Numbered from the stretch's first letter, positions 18,982 through 29,699 are shown. The stretch: 63,316 bases of DNA from an uncultured Alteromonadaceae bacterium (GCA_913056495.1 CAJXMO010000021.1:1-63316), one strand, 5' to 3'. Notes: generated from the sequence alone by a model not told the origin. Translations and numbers: made by a program.

Positions 18982-19908
18982 GTGTTTAAATTACCCAGTC
19001 CATTACAAGCTATTGATATTAGTCATCTGACCGAAAATCAGGTTAAGCTCTGGCTAAAAAGAGATGATTTAATTCATCCCCAATTATCCGGTAATAAGTG
19101 GCGTAAGCTCAAATATTACTTTGAATCAGTTTCTAATGCGCCCATAGTCTCTTTTGGCGGGGCATACAGCAATCATTTACATGCTCTGGCTTATGCGGGG
19201 AAATATTTTAACCGTCCGGTACATGCTTTGGTTCGTGCCGATTTTATCGATCCGAACAATCTAACCCTGCAGGATTGTCTGCAACAAGGTATGACGATTG
19301 AGTGTATCGACAGGCAAACATATCGGCAAAAACATCAGGCTGATTTTTTATTGGGTTTGCAGCAACGGTTTCCAACGGCTCAAATTATCGCCGAAGGAGG
19401 ATTTGGTGAGCTGGGCATAAAAGGCATTGGCGAACTGGTCACCGAAATTGACGTTGATTTTAGCCATATTATTTGTCCGGTGGGCAGTGCAACTACCTTA
19501 ACCGGTGTACTGTGTCAGTTACAAGCGGGACAAAAAGTAATTGGGGTAGCGGCACTGGCTAAAGCTGAATATTTACAGGCAGAAATTGAGCAAGTGTATT
19601 TCCGGGCGAAACAATCACAGGTTTTGCCAGACTATCATCTATGGTGTCATGCGCATTTTGGGGGATTTGGCAAAATTAAACCTGAGCTGCTGGATTTTAT
19701 TGCTGAGTTTTATCACAGATATCAAATATTACTCGACCCGGTTTATACGGGCAAAATGATGTTTGCTGTATTTGAAGCCATTAAAGCCGGTGCATTTAAT
19801 CACAATAGTCGGCTAGTTGCCGTGCATACCGGTGGCTTGCAAGGCTGGCGAGGGTTTGAGCAAAGAGGTTTACTGCCGCAAGGTTATCTTAAAAAGCTGA
19901 ATTATTAA
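18982..19908 (+). CDS. PLP-dependent D-cysteine desulfhydrase / ACC deaminase family
   Basis: A 308-aa fold-type II PLP enzyme. The PLP lysine lies in LSGNKWRKLKYYF (about residues 33-45), followed by SFGGAYSNHLHALA, a PLP phosphate loop (PVGSATTLTGVL) and the C-terminal VHTGGLQGWRG. The family includes D-cysteine desulfhydrase and 1-aminocyclopropane-1-carboxylate deaminase, and I cannot separate the two from sequence alone. Translation starts at GTG with AGG six bases upstream. It lies between mshI and mshH, converging on mshH, so it interrupts the usual H-I adjacency. Confidence 0.82.
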   Translation: MFKLPSPLQAIDISHLTENQVKLWLKRDDLIHPQLSGNKWRKLKYYFESVSNAPIVSFGGAYSNHLHALAYAGKYFNRPVHALVRADFIDPNNLTLQDCLQQGMTIECIDRQTYRQKHQADFLLGLQQRFPTAQIIAEGGFGELGIKGIGELVTEIDVDFSHIICPVGSATTLTGVLCQLQAGQKVIGVAALAKAEYLQAEIEQVYFRAKQSQVLPDYHLWCHAHFGGFGKIKPELLDFIAEFYHRYQILLDPVYTGKMMFAVFEAIKAGAFNHNSRLVAVHTGGLQGWRGFEQRGLLPQGYLKKLNY

Positions 19909-19923
19909 GCAAAACCAACAAGA

Positions 19924-21780
19924 TTAGCTGATGTTAAATTGATTGTAGCTACCCTGAATGCCGGCCAGCCCAAGGTGTTTTATTTCCTGATATTCTTCTA
20001 CTGTTTCAACACCATAAGCGAATATTTTAATCCCTGTTCCGGCGCAGGTGCCTTGCAAACTTCGGATAAACAGTTGATTTTCGCTTTTATTATGAATGTT
20101 TTTCACTATGCTGGGATGCAGTTTTAAATAACGAATTGGCAGTTGTTTTATATAATTTGATGCAGTCACATACTGACCAACCTGATCGATCAGAACATGA
20201 GTTGAAAGATTATCCAACTGCTGCGTAAAAAAGCTTAAATCATCTAAATGATTTACCACGGCATGCTCACTGATTTCCACAATAATCTGAGCGGCAAACT
20301 TAGGATCTTGCGCCAGAATGGATGTAAACCAAGTTCGAAATGATTTGTCTAATAAGGCATCGGTGCTTAAATTAATACTGGTCAATACCGGATTGTCTGT
20401 TTGCGCTAATTGCTGATAAAGCTTAGTGATAATTTGCTGATCGATTTTAACGGCTAGTCCGCATTTATGTGCCATTGGCATAAATAAATTGTTTGGTAAA
20501 ACTTTGCCCTGATTGTCTTGTAGCTGAACCAGTAGCTCCTGATGATGAATCTGATAAGGTGATATTTTCATCACGGCCTGAAAGCTTATCAAAAACTCTT
20601 CTCTGCTTAACCGGTTTTCAAGCAGCGTGCGCCATTGCAGCGAGCCCATTGTCATGGTTTTTACACTGTCTTCTTCCTCAAACATAAACCAACTGGCTGG
20701 TCCCTGAAGCTCTGCACTACGGATGGCCATATCCACTTCGCGCAATACTTGAGCCAGTTGATTTCCCGAGCAAAAGGTGGCTACGCCCATATGATATAAA
20801 TTATCTACATCTGTTTTTTCCGGAACTCTGACATGATTGAGTGAGCGAACCAGGTGGTTGCATAGCTGCTCAATTTCCCGGATTGAGATATTGGCAATTA
20901 AAATGGCTAAATCATTTTGTGAATAACGGGCAAAAATTGCATGGTTATATCTTTGCAAAGCTTGCTGTGTAATATTAGTAAACTGGCTTAATACTTCCAG
21001 CGCTTGAGCTTGTCCATGTTTCTCGTCAATTTCGTTTAGTCCGTTTATCCGGATGCCAATTACGACACCTTGCTCTATTTGCTCTTCAATATTTAATAAA
21101 GCTTCCAGCCTGTTATTGAAATAGACACGGTTGCCAATCCCGGTTTCCGGATCTAAAAAGGTCTGAATGCGGATAAATTTATCAACCCGGCTTTGCTCCT
21201 GTCTGGACCAGGTCAGCTCGTCTAATAAATTATCTAATACAGTAAATAGGCTTGGGTGTTTATCGACTTCATTTCGACTTGCGATTTGTAACCGTCGTGC
21301 TTTTCGTTCAAGTGCTGAGAGTTTTTTTTCCGTAATCCGGCCAATTGACCATAAAACAAATAATGCGATTAACCAAAAAAGACAGAGTAGAGTAAAGACC
21401 AGTAGCAACTGATGGGTGGCTAAAATGACATACTGAACTTGAAACTTTAGACCTGTGGCTAATTGAAAGGTGGACGTGGTATTTTTCCAATCCATCCAAC
21501 CACTGGCATTGATTTGCTCGGTTTGTCCGGTAAGCGGATCGATAATATCTGTAATACCGTCAATTTGAGAAAGGGATTGCTTTAGATACGTTTTATCAAT
21601 ATTTGCTTGCTGGCTTAATACCAGCTCCACAATTTGCTGATATTGAGAGTTAGCACTATGCAGCAGAATAAAGCTCCAGACACTGACACAAAATACAACA
21701 AATAACCCTATCATTACCGCAATTTTTCGCTGCCAAGCGAACAGGCTTCTAGCACTGGTTTTTAACGGTAATTCGGCCAT
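19924..21780 (-). CDS. mshH: CsrD-like degenerate GGDEF/EAL protein MshH
   Basis: A 618-aa inner-membrane regulator with two membrane segments (about residues 20-42 and 121-146), a periplasmic loop, a HAMP-like/coiled linker, a GGDEF domain and an EAL domain. Both catalytic signatures are lost: the GGDEF position reads SQNDL (287-291) and the EAL position reads ELL (415-417). This double degeneracy, together with its location beside msh genes, matches MshH/CsrD. CsrD-type proteins promote RNase E decay of the CsrB/C small RNAs rather than turning over c-di-GMP. It probably links Csr control to pilus and biofilm behaviour. Confidence 0.85.
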   Translation of the reverse strand: MAELPLKTSARSLFAWQRKIAVMIGLFVVFCVSVWSFILLHSANSQYQQIVELVLSQQANIDKTYLKQSLSQIDGITDIIDPLTGQTEQINASGWMDWKNTTSTFQLATGLKFQVQYVILATHQLLLVFTLLCLFWLIALFVLWSIGRITEKKLSALERKARRLQIASRNEVDKHPSLFTVLDNLLDELTWSRQEQSRVDKFIRIQTFLDPETGIGNRVYFNNRLEALLNIEEQIEQGVVIGIRINGLNEIDEKHGQAQALEVLSQFTNITQQALQRYNHAIFARYSQNDLAILIANISIREIEQLCNHLVRSLNHVRVPEKTDVDNLYHMGVATFCSGNQLAQVLREVDMAIRSAELQGPASWFMFEEEDSVKTMTMGSLQWRTLLENRLSREEFLISFQAVMKISPYQIHHQELLVQLQDNQGKVLPNNLFMPMAHKCGLAVKIDQQIITKLYQQLAQTDNPVLTSINLSTDALLDKSFRTWFTSILAQDPKFAAQIIVEISEHAVVNHLDDLSFFTQQLDNLSTHVLIDQVGQYVTASNYIKQLPIRYLKLHPSIVKNIHNKSENQLFIRSLQGTCAGTGIKIFAYGVETVEEYQEIKHLGLAGIQGSYNQFNIS

Positions 21781-22014
21781 CCATAAACCCTGTTGTTATC
21801 TTTGTTATAAATATAGCGTTTAAATAGTTTTTTACAGGTAAGTTTATTTAATTGCAAGGACAGATCCCGGCTAATGTGATGCCCCTTAAGATAGTTTTTG
21901 ATTTTAATTAATTCTTGGTTAAAGCTACCGGTGTGAATGTAATGACTTTGTATGCCAAATGTGTTTTAATTAACAATTATTATTTAGTAATACAATATTA
22001 TAAGGACGTAGATT

Positions 22015-24024
22015 TTGTCTTCATTTGTCAAACTATTAACATCATTGATATTGTTTGTTAGCTGGGTTTCTTCTGCCCATGCGAATAAACTACCTTCTGT
22101 CGAGAGCTACGCGGCTTTGCCTGAGGTAAGTTTAGCTCGGGTTTCACTTGACGGAAAACTATCAGCATATCGTTATATTCAGGAAGATAAAGATTATTTG
22201 GTTATTATGGATTTGACCTCCGGTGAATTGTTAAGTGCAGCCGATGTGAGTGAACTGAATCCAAGTGATTTATTTTTTATCGACAATAACCGCATTGTGC
22301 TGAAAGCCTATCAGTCTAGTCGCCGTTCAAAAGTGGGCGCTGCTTTTTTATACGATCTCAAATCGAAAAAGATCCGTCAGTTACTGAAAGCTGAAAAAGG
22401 GGTTGCTGGCTCTGATTTAGAAGGTGAAGAGGTCAGAAGCTTTTTAAAAGGCGAGCAGGGTGGGATTAAACCCGGCCAGGCAATTTTAGATGCGGACTAT
22501 AGCCGAATTGTCGGTTTGCAGGCTGACGAAAATAAAATTCTGATGCCAGCCTATTATAAGCGGCCTGAAACGAATAGAAAGCAGACCGGTGCGCATAAAT
22601 TAACTTTAATGGCTGTCGACTTGTCTGGTGAACGTAGTGCCAGACCAGCCTCTCGCAGCGAGCTCGATTCAATCGATTTTTTTGTAGATGCTGATGGTGA
22701 GTTATTAGTTCAGGAACTGTTTAGCGATGAGAAGGATTTGCATCGTATTGAAGTACGAAAAGATAATGAATGGGTTGAAATATTCAGTGAAGCTACCCCT
22801 GAACTTAAGAAAGAATTTGTTGGCCTGACACCTGATCGTACAAAGCTGGTGTTTCTGGACTATGGTGAATCCGGCAATAAAAATTATTACACTCTGGCTT
22901 TAGCTGATGGCAAAATTAATGGTCCGGTTTTGAGCAAGCCGGGCGCTGATATAGAAAAAGCCCTGACCGACATTCAACGCGTAGTTTATGGGGTTGAATA
23001 TGCAGGCTTTTATCCAAGCTATGCGTTTTTTGATCAAAAGCAAACCGCAACCTATGAAGCGATTAAAAATGCTTTACCTGACAAACATGCGTTAACCATT
23101 GTTGATTTTCATCCGGGTTGGAAAGATATTGTATTTCATATTGAAGGCCCTGAAGTGGTCAGCCAATATTTACTGTTTTCAAACAATGAATTTATCTCAT
23201 TAGGTGATGCCAGACCACAAATACAGGCAGAGCAATTTAACCCAATAGAAGTGACTGAATATAAAGCGCGGGACGGGTTAAGCATTCCAACTTTATTGAC
23301 TTACCCCAAAGCTAAAGAAAAAACTAATTTGCCTACTATATTACTGGCGCATCCAGGTCCGCAGGAGTATGACAGTGCCGGCTTTAACTGGTTAGTGCAA
23401 TATTTTGCCAGTCGTGGGTACCTGGTCATTCAACCTCAATTCCGGGGCTCAGACGGTTTTGGTGAAGCCCATATTAAAGCCGGCTATGGTCAGTGGGGCA
23501 GAAAAATGCAGGATGATTTAACGGATGCAGTTAACCATTTTGTTAAAGCCGGTTCGGTTAATAAAGATAAGGTGTGTATAGCTGGTCAGCACTATGGGGG
23601 TTATGCCGCTCTGATGGGCGGTATAGATACAGCAAACCAAGTTAGCTGTGTGATTGCAATCAATGCAATGAGCGATCTGGAAGAAATGCTTGCGGATGAA
23701 ACTTATGAGCACAGAGAAGAAAGCTCGATTGTTTATTATTGGGAAAAATTTATGCTGGAGCAAGCCGGTAATCGCAAAAGTCTAAAGTCGATATCTCCGA
23801 TTCACTTAGCTAAACAGATGTCTGCACCTGTGCTACTGGTACATGGTTTGTATGATCAGTTGGTACTGTACAAGCAATCGGTTGCTATGAATGATGCACT
23901 TAAAAAAGCAAATAAAGATGTTGAGTTTGTGACCATTAAAGGTGAAGGGGATCAGCTTGCCAGTAAGGAATCCCGCTTAAAATTGCTCCAGGAAGTGGAT
24001 GCGTTTTTGCAAAAGCATATGTAA
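22015..24024 (+). CDS. Secreted S9 prolyl-oligopeptidase-like protein, catalytically impaired
   Basis: A 669-aa protein with a signal peptide (ending VSSAHA), a seven-bladed-propeller-like N-terminal domain and an S9-type alpha/beta hydrolase domain (about 400-669). It is a close paralog of the next gene. The nucleophile motif reads GQHYGG: His526 replaces Ser, and the codon is clearly CAC. The triad His is Asp646 (GEGDQL), while Asp614 is kept. The oxyanion-side HGGP is altered to HPGP. The frame is intact and otherwise well conserved, so it is likely an expressed pseudoenzyme rather than a decaying gene. Translation starts at TTG with AAGGA eight bases upstream. Confidence 0.88.
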   Translation: MSSFVKLLTSLILFVSWVSSAHANKLPSVESYAALPEVSLARVSLDGKLSAYRYIQEDKDYLVIMDLTSGELLSAADVSELNPSDLFFIDNNRIVLKAYQSSRRSKVGAAFLYDLKSKKIRQLLKAEKGVAGSDLEGEEVRSFLKGEQGGIKPGQAILDADYSRIVGLQADENKILMPAYYKRPETNRKQTGAHKLTLMAVDLSGERSARPASRSELDSIDFFVDADGELLVQELFSDEKDLHRIEVRKDNEWVEIFSEATPELKKEFVGLTPDRTKLVFLDYGESGNKNYYTLALADGKINGPVLSKPGADIEKALTDIQRVVYGVEYAGFYPSYAFFDQKQTATYEAIKNALPDKHALTIVDFHPGWKDIVFHIEGPEVVSQYLLFSNNEFISLGDARPQIQAEQFNPIEVTEYKARDGLSIPTLLTYPKAKEKTNLPTILLAHPGPQEYDSAGFNWLVQYFASRGYLVIQPQFRGSDGFGEAHIKAGYGQWGRKMQDDLTDAVNHFVKAGSVNKDKVCIAGQHYGGYAALMGGIDTANQVSCVIAINAMSDLEEMLADETYEHREESSIVYYWEKFMLEQAGNRKSLKSISPIHLAKQMSAPVLLVHGLYDQLVLYKQSVAMNDALKKANKDVEFVTIKGEGDQLASKESRLKLLQEVDAFLQKHM

Positions 24025-24028
24025 AAAT

Positions 24029-24065
24029 ATGACAGGCGCTTATATTTGATATCAGCGCCTGTCAT
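24029..24065. terminator. Strong 12-bp hairpin between the two S9 genes
   Basis: ATGACAGGCGCT pairs perfectly with AGCGCCTGTCAT across a 13-base loop, directly behind the first S9 gene. A run of T is missing, so termination may be Rho-assisted or the hairpin may protect the 3-prime end. Confidence 0.55.
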
Positions 24066-24186
24066 CTTACCTATCCACTGGCCATTTTTTCATCTTGAAG
24101 TAGCACGGGTATATAAGTTATGTACGTCCTGCCAAAACTGATTTGCAACGAAATTAAAATAAAACCTTCATTACGGAAAAGTAAAA

Positions 24187-26121
24187 ATGAAAATAAATTC
24201 TATTTTTCAGCGCTTAATGCTGCTTTTATGTATTTTGTATTCGGCTATTGCCAATGCAAAAAATCCCCCACCACTTGATAGTTACGCGGCTTTACCTGAA
24301 GCCAGTATGATGAGTATTTCGCCGGATGGCAGCCGCTACGCTTACCGTTATACAAAAGGCGATAAAGATTATCTGGTCACTAAAGATATTAAAACTGACA
24401 AAATCATTGGCTCGATTAAGCTCTCGGAGATTGACCCGCATGGTGTCTATTTTCTGGATAAAGACAGGCTCATTCTCAGAGTCTCTGAATATATGAGCCT
24501 GCCGCGTTTTAAAGGCCGTCATAATGTCAGTACCGCTTTTCTCTACGATATTAAAGAAAAAGAAATCCGACAATTATTAACCCCGGGTTATGGTGTGTAC
24601 ATGGGCCAGACCAGTTTGGGCAGTGTCATTGGTATTCGCAAGGAGGATGGTAAGTTATTAATGCCGGCACTTTATGGTGATGATAGAGTCGATCCCGTTT
24701 ATACCCTGATGTCAGTAAACCCGGAAGCTAAAAGAGAACCACGCCGGGTGACTATGGGAACGCATGACGCGATTGATTTTTTTGTTGATGAAGACGGTGA
24801 GCTGTTGGTTCAGGAACGCTATAATAATGCCAAAAACTTACACCGGCTACAAATCAGGCGAGACGATGAGTGGGTTGATCTGTTTACTGAAGAAACCGAA
24901 ATCCGTCACAAGGCTTTTGTTGGTTTAACGCCGGATAGAGAAAGCATAGTGATGACTATGTATGATGATTCAGGGCGTAAAAACTATTACACAATGTCAT
25001 TAACCGATGCCAAAATCACAGGGCCTTTGTTTACTAAAAAAGATGCAGATGTTGAGTCTGTTTTATCTGATACGTTCCGGGTTGTATATGGGATTCAGTA
25101 TTCTGGATTTCGTCCCAGTTATCAGTTTTTTGATAAAAAGACGCAGGCAACTTATGAAGCTATTATTGCCGCCATGCCGGATCACACGTTTACCATTGCC
25201 GATTATACACCTGACTGGAAAAACATTGTTTTTTTAGTAGATGGGCCTGAAGTAGTCGGCAATTATATTTTATTTGCAAATAATCAGTTTCAACCTTTAG
25301 CTGCTAAATGGCCAAACTTTACCCCTGAAGATTATAACCCGATTGAAGTCAGCTCATTTAAAGCGCGAGATGGGTTAACCATTCCAACCTTGCTGACTTA
25401 CCCCAAAGTGAAAGAGAAAAAGAATCTGCCCACCATTTTAATGCCACATGGCGGCCCTAAATCTTATGACAGAGTATGGTTTGACTGGCTTGCTCAATTT
25501 TTAACAAGTCGGGGTTATTTGGTTATTCAGCCACAATTTAGAGGCTCTGATGGTTTTGGTGCTGATCATATTATTGCCGGTTATGGTGAGTGGGGCGGTA
25601 AAATGCAACATGATTTAACGGATGCTGTTGATCACTATATTGGTACTGGCTTAGTTAATAAAGACAAAGTATGTATTTTAGGCGCCAGTTATGGTGGTTA
25701 TGCTGCGCTGGCCGGTGGGGCCTATACACCGGATAAATATCAGTGTGTAGTATCCATTGCCGGGGTGAGCGATCTGGAGGAAATGCTGGATACTGAAAAG
25801 CGCCAATATGGCAGTGACCATTGGGTGATTTCTTATTGGGAAAAATCTATGATGGATAAGCAAAATACAGATGAATTTTTAGAGAATATTTCACCAATTA
25901 ACTTTGCTAAACAGTTTAAGGCACCTGTTTTACTCATTCATGGTGAAAGAGATAAGGTGGTGCCATTTGAGCAGTCTGATGACATCTATGATGAGTTGGA
26001 TGATGAAGATAAAGATGTCAAGTTAGTTGAGTTGGAAGATGAAGGCCATCATCTGATTTATGAAAAATCCCGCCTTAAATTACTTCAGGAGATTGAAACG
26101 TTTTTAGCTAAACATTTGTAG
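24187..26121 (+). CDS. Secreted S9 family prolyl-oligopeptidase-like peptidase, active paralog
   Basis: A 644-aa secreted serine peptidase with a signal peptide (ending IANA), a beta-propeller domain and a C-terminal alpha/beta hydrolase domain. The triad is complete: Ser501 in GASYGG, Asp589 in HGERDKVVP and His621 in DEGHHL. MPHGGPKSYD supplies the oxyanion region. The protein is collinear with the preceding gene, so the two arose by tandem duplication. It probably cleaves peptides in the periplasm; the substrate is unknown. Confidence 0.9.
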   Translation: MKINSIFQRLMLLLCILYSAIANAKNPPPLDSYAALPEASMMSISPDGSRYAYRYTKGDKDYLVTKDIKTDKIIGSIKLSEIDPHGVYFLDKDRLILRVSEYMSLPRFKGRHNVSTAFLYDIKEKEIRQLLTPGYGVYMGQTSLGSVIGIRKEDGKLLMPALYGDDRVDPVYTLMSVNPEAKREPRRVTMGTHDAIDFFVDEDGELLVQERYNNAKNLHRLQIRRDDEWVDLFTEETEIRHKAFVGLTPDRESIVMTMYDDSGRKNYYTMSLTDAKITGPLFTKKDADVESVLSDTFRVVYGIQYSGFRPSYQFFDKKTQATYEAIIAAMPDHTFTIADYTPDWKNIVFLVDGPEVVGNYILFANNQFQPLAAKWPNFTPEDYNPIEVSSFKARDGLTIPTLLTYPKVKEKKNLPTILMPHGGPKSYDRVWFDWLAQFLTSRGYLVIQPQFRGSDGFGADHIIAGYGEWGGKMQHDLTDAVDHYIGTGLVNKDKVCILGASYGGYAALAGGAYTPDKYQCVVSIAGVSDLEEMLDTEKRQYGSDHWVISYWEKSMMDKQNTDEFLENISPINFAKQFKAPVLLIHGERDKVVPFEQSDDIYDELDDEDKDVKLVELEDEGHHLIYEKSRLKLLQEIETFLAKHL

Positions 26122-26143
26122 TCTTTGGTTGTTAACCATAAAT

Positions 26144-26171
26144 AAAAAAGCGAGTATTCACTCGCTTTTTT
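26144..26171. terminator. Bidirectional terminator between the S9 gene and ilvA
   Basis: AAAAAAGCGAGT, a four-base loop and ACTCGCTTTTTT give an A-flanked, T-flanked hairpin. It suits both the plus-strand S9 gene and the convergent ilv operon. Confidence 0.88.
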
Positions 26172-26218
26172 CGTATTGGTTCAGGCTAGGTTTTAAAATC
26201 TAAAATCTAAAATCGAAT

Positions 26219-27769
26219 TTAGCTTTTCAGGAAAAAATGATAAGCCGGGTTGGCGGTTTCATCTGTATACTGGTAACCAATTTGGTCTAAGTGTTGATGT
26301 AAGTCTTCCAGTTCATTCTCAGGCACATCAAAACCCGCCAGCACCATGCCACTGGCAGCACTATGATTGCGATAGTGGAACAAGGTAATATTCCATTGTG
26401 TCCCTAAGGTATTTAAAAAGCTCATCAGTGCCCCCGGATATTCTGGGAATACAAAACTAAAAATGCGCTCATTTTCCAAATTCTGAACCCGGCCACCAAC
26501 CATATGACGAACATGCATTTTTGCTGCTTCGTTATCGGATAAATCAAAGCCTTCAATATGATGCTTTTTAAGTTCAGCCAGTACTTCAGGTAGCTCCTGA
26601 TCGGCCTGACGTAATTTTAGGCCAACATATACATGGGCATTATCTGCAGGGGCATATCTGTAGTTAAATTCAGAAATGGTTCTGCCCGCCAGTGTTTCAC
26701 AAAAATGACGGAAAGCGCCTTTTTTCTCAGGAATCGTGGCTGCGATAATGGCCTCTTTTTTCTCACCTAATTCAGCACGTTCTGACACATATCTTAGCGT
26801 GTGGAAATTAATATTCGCACCACATAAAATGCCGCCAATTTGCAGTTTTTTCTCTGGTTTATTTTGACTTAACCATTTTTTGATACCGGCTACCGATAAA
26901 GCACCCGCAGGCTCTGCAATCGCTCGGGTATCATCAAAAGTATCTTTAATTGCAGCACAGATCTCATCACTGTTTACAGTAATGACTTCGTCAACATATT
27001 GCTGACAGAGACGAAAGGTTTCTTCACCTATAATTTTTACGGCCACGCCGTCCGCAAAAATGCCGACTTGATCCAAAGGTGTGCGTTCACCACATTCAAG
27101 TGCTTTTTTAAGGCAGGCCGACTCGTCTGACTCTACAGCAATAATTTTGATATTAGGTTTAAGCTGCTTTAAATAAACTGCGATACCGGCCGCTAAACCG
27201 CCACCGCCAACCGCTACAAAAACCATATCTAAATCACGCTTGGCATCAAACAGCTCTTTGGCTATGGTGCCTTGACCAGCGATCACATCTTCATCATCAA
27301 ACGGCGGAACATAGGTATAACCATGGTCGATTGCCAGTTCCTGAGCATGATTGCTGGCGACATCAAAGCTGCGTCCAATTAAGATGATATCAACCCAGTC
27401 ACCGCCAAAATTGCGTACTGCATCCACTTTAATATCCGGCGTGGTTTCTGGCATCACAATGGTGGCTTTTACCTGCATTTTATTGGCTGATAGGGCAACA
27501 CCTTGGGCATGATTACCCGCAGATGCGGTAATGACCCCTCGGTTTTTGGCGTCGTCTGAAAGGTTGGCTATTTTGTTATAGGCGCCGCGTAATTTAAACG
27601 ATTTGACTGGTTGTTGGTCTTCTCGTTTTAACCAAACGTCGTGCTGTAAACGATGAGATAAAGATCCCAGATAGTTCAGGTCTGTATTTTTAGCGACATC
27701 GTAAACAGGCGCGACTAAGATTTTGCGTAAATAATCCTGTGCGCTTAAATGCTGTTCTGAGTCTGTCAT
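26219..27769 (-). CDS. ilvA: Threonine ammonia-lyase, biosynthetic
   Basis: A 516-aa PLP enzyme that converts threonine to 2-oxobutanoate, the first step of isoleucine synthesis. The PLP lysine is in SFKLRGAYNK (near residue 57). SAGNHAQGVA and the Gly-rich loop VAVGGGGLAAG are present. The C-terminus carries two ACT-like regulatory domains (about 335-516) for isoleucine feedback, so the length is that of the biosynthetic rather than the catabolic enzyme. I chose the ATG at 27769; a TTG five codons upstream is in frame. It is the last gene of ilvLGMEDA. Confidence 0.94.
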   Translation of the reverse strand: MTDSEQHLSAQDYLRKILVAPVYDVAKNTDLNYLGSLSHRLQHDVWLKREDQQPVKSFKLRGAYNKIANLSDDAKNRGVITASAGNHAQGVALSANKMQVKATIVMPETTPDIKVDAVRNFGGDWVDIILIGRSFDVASNHAQELAIDHGYTYVPPFDDEDVIAGQGTIAKELFDAKRDLDMVFVAVGGGGLAAGIAVYLKQLKPNIKIIAVESDESACLKKALECGERTPLDQVGIFADGVAVKIIGEETFRLCQQYVDEVITVNSDEICAAIKDTFDDTRAIAEPAGALSVAGIKKWLSQNKPEKKLQIGGILCGANINFHTLRYVSERAELGEKKEAIIAATIPEKKGAFRHFCETLAGRTISEFNYRYAPADNAHVYVGLKLRQADQELPEVLAELKKHHIEGFDLSDNEAAKMHVRHMVGGRVQNLENERIFSFVFPEYPGALMSFLNTLGTQWNITLFHYRNHSAASGMVLAGFDVPENELEDLHQHLDQIGYQYTDETANPAYHFFLKS

Positions 27770-27857
27770 GGTTAAATGTACCAAAATTTTAGATAAGCGT
27801 TTATATGAGTTGGGGCTAACACTGATATTAGCCCCAAATTCGGAAGTATAAGTTAGA

Positions 27858-29699
27858 TTAGTCCTCTAACTTGCTGCGGTCTCTTACTGCACCTTTATCT
27901 GCGCTGGTTGCAAACATTGCAAATGTTTTCAACGCAAATGACACTTCACGTTCACGGTTTTCAGGTTTCCAACCTTTTGAATCACGCACTAAACGACGCT
28001 CAGCTAACACATCTTCAGCAACTTCTAATTCAATGGTTCGGTTTGGAATATCGATAGCTATCATATCGCCATTTTCAACCAGACCTATGGTACCGCCGCT
28101 CGCCGCTTCCGGTGATACGTGACCAATTGATAAACCTGAAGTACCGCCAGAGAATCGACCATCTGTAATTAAAGCACAGTCTTTACCTAAACCTTTAGAT
28201 TTTAAGAAAGTTGTCGGATAAAGCATTTCCTGCATACCCGGACCGCCTTTAGGGCCTTCATAACGAATTACAACCACATCACCGGCTTTAACTTTGTCAC
28301 CTAAAATACCTTCAACCGCATCTTCCTGACTTTCAAATACCACAGCCGGACCGGTAAATTTTAGAATGCTTTCATCTACCCCGGCAGTTTTAACAATACA
28401 ACCATCAACAGCAATGTTACCGTCTAATACGGCCAAACCACCATCTTGGCTGTATGCATGTTCTTTGCTACGAATACAACCATTTTCACGGTCGTCATCT
28501 AAACTTGGCCAGCGGCAATCCTGAGAGAAAGCTTTAGTGGTACGGATACCGGCAGGACCTGCTGAATAGAAGGTTTTAACGGCTTCATCTTGGGTCACTA
28601 CGATGTCCCATTTAGCCAGAACATCGGTCAACTTACCGCCTAAAATATGATTTACATTTTGGTTAAGTAAACCGGCGCGGTTTAGTTCACCTAATAAGCC
28701 AATTACACCGCCGGCTCTGTGAACATCTTCCATATGATATTTTTGAGTAGCAGGTGCGACTTTGCTCAGGTTTGGAATTCTGCGAGACATTTGATCGATA
28801 GCATTCATATCGAAGTCAACGCCACCTTCTTGTGCGGCTGCCAATAAGTGAAGTACAGTATTGGTTGAACCACCCATAGCAATATCCAGAGCCATTGCAT
28901 TTTCGAAGGCTTCGCGGGTGGCAATATTACGTGGTAAAACAGAATCGTCATCATTGGTATAGTACTGAGTACATAACTCAACAATGCGCTGACCAGCTTG
29001 TTTGAATAAACCTTCACGATCAGCGTGTGTTGCCAATAATGAACCATTGCCCGGTAAGGATAAACCTAAAGCTTCGGTTAAACAGTTCATTGAATTAGCG
29101 GTAAACATACCTGAGCATGAACCACAAGTTGGGCATGCAGAACGTTCAACTTCTTCACTTTGTTCGTCTGATACTTTTGGATCTGCGCCTTGAATCATGG
29201 CATCAACCAAATCCAGTTTAATGATTTGGTCAGACAGTTTGGTTTTACCTGCTTCCATTGGACCGCCTGATACAAATACAACCGGAATGTTTAAACGCAT
29301 TGCTGCCATTAACATACCCGGGGTGATTTTGTCACAGTTTGAAATACAAACTAATGCATCAGCACAGTGCGCATTAACCATGTATTCTACTGAATCGGCA
29401 ATTAAATCACGCGAAGGCAAACTGTAAAGCATACCGCCATGACCCATAGCGATACCATCATCAACCGCGATTGTATTAAATTCTTTGGCGACACCGCCTG
29501 CGGCTTCAATCGAACGAGCAACCAACTGACCCATGTCTTTCAGGTGAACATGGCCCGGAACAAACTGAGTGAATGAGTTTGCAACCGCGATAATTGGTTT
29601 GCTGAAATCTTCATCTTTCATACCCGTTGCACGCCATAAGGCACGTGCACCTGCCATATTTCGGCCTTGGGTGGTTGTTGCGGATCTAAGTTTTGGCAT
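27858..29699 (-). CDS. ilvD: Dihydroxy-acid dehydratase
   Basis: A 613-aa enzyme that dehydrates 2,3-dihydroxy acids to the 2-oxo acids of isoleucine and valine synthesis. The Fe-S cysteines are seen in [12 protein letters not shown] and [18 protein letters not shown], and the C-terminal [19 protein letters not shown] is typical. The start at 29699 is fixed by a GGAG ribosome-binding site five to six bases upstream; the open frame extends further but without support. It is separated from ilvE by 234 bp with two hairpins. Confidence 0.96.
   Translation of the reverse strand: MPKLRSATTTQGRNMAGARALWRATGMKDEDFSKPIIAVANSFTQFVPGHVHLKDMGQLVARSIEAAGGVAKEFNTIAVDDGIAMGHGGMLYSLPSRDLIADSVEYMVNAHCADALVCISNCDKITPGMLMAAMRLNIPVVFVSGGPMEAGKTKLSDQIIKLDLVDAMIQGADPKVSDEQSEEVERSACPTCGSCSGMFTANSMNCLTEALGLSLPGNGSLLATHADREGLFKQAGQRIVELCTQYYTNDDDSVLPRNIATREAFENAMALDIAMGGSTNTVLHLLAAAQEGGVDFDMNAIDQMSRRIPNLSKVAPATQKYHMEDVHRAGGVIGLLGELNRAGLLNQNVNHILGGKLTDVLAKWDIVVTQDEAVKTFYSAGPAGIRTTKAFSQDCRWPSLDDDRENGCIRSKEHAYSQDGGLAVLDGNIAVDGCIVKTAGVDESILKFTGPAVVFESQEDAVEGILGDKVKAGDVVVIRYEGPKGGPGMQEMLYPTTFLKSKGLGKDCALITDGRFSGGTSGLSIGHVSPEAASGGTIGLVENGDMIAIDIPNRTIELEVAEDVLAERRLVRDSKGWKPENREREVSFALKTFAMFATSADKGAVRDRSKLED

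Noticed and set aside
22015..24024. The His526 substitution as a sequencing error
   Set aside because: One base change cannot turn AGC/TCN with the same context into CAC plus the separate loss of the triad His; both changes are in clean frame.
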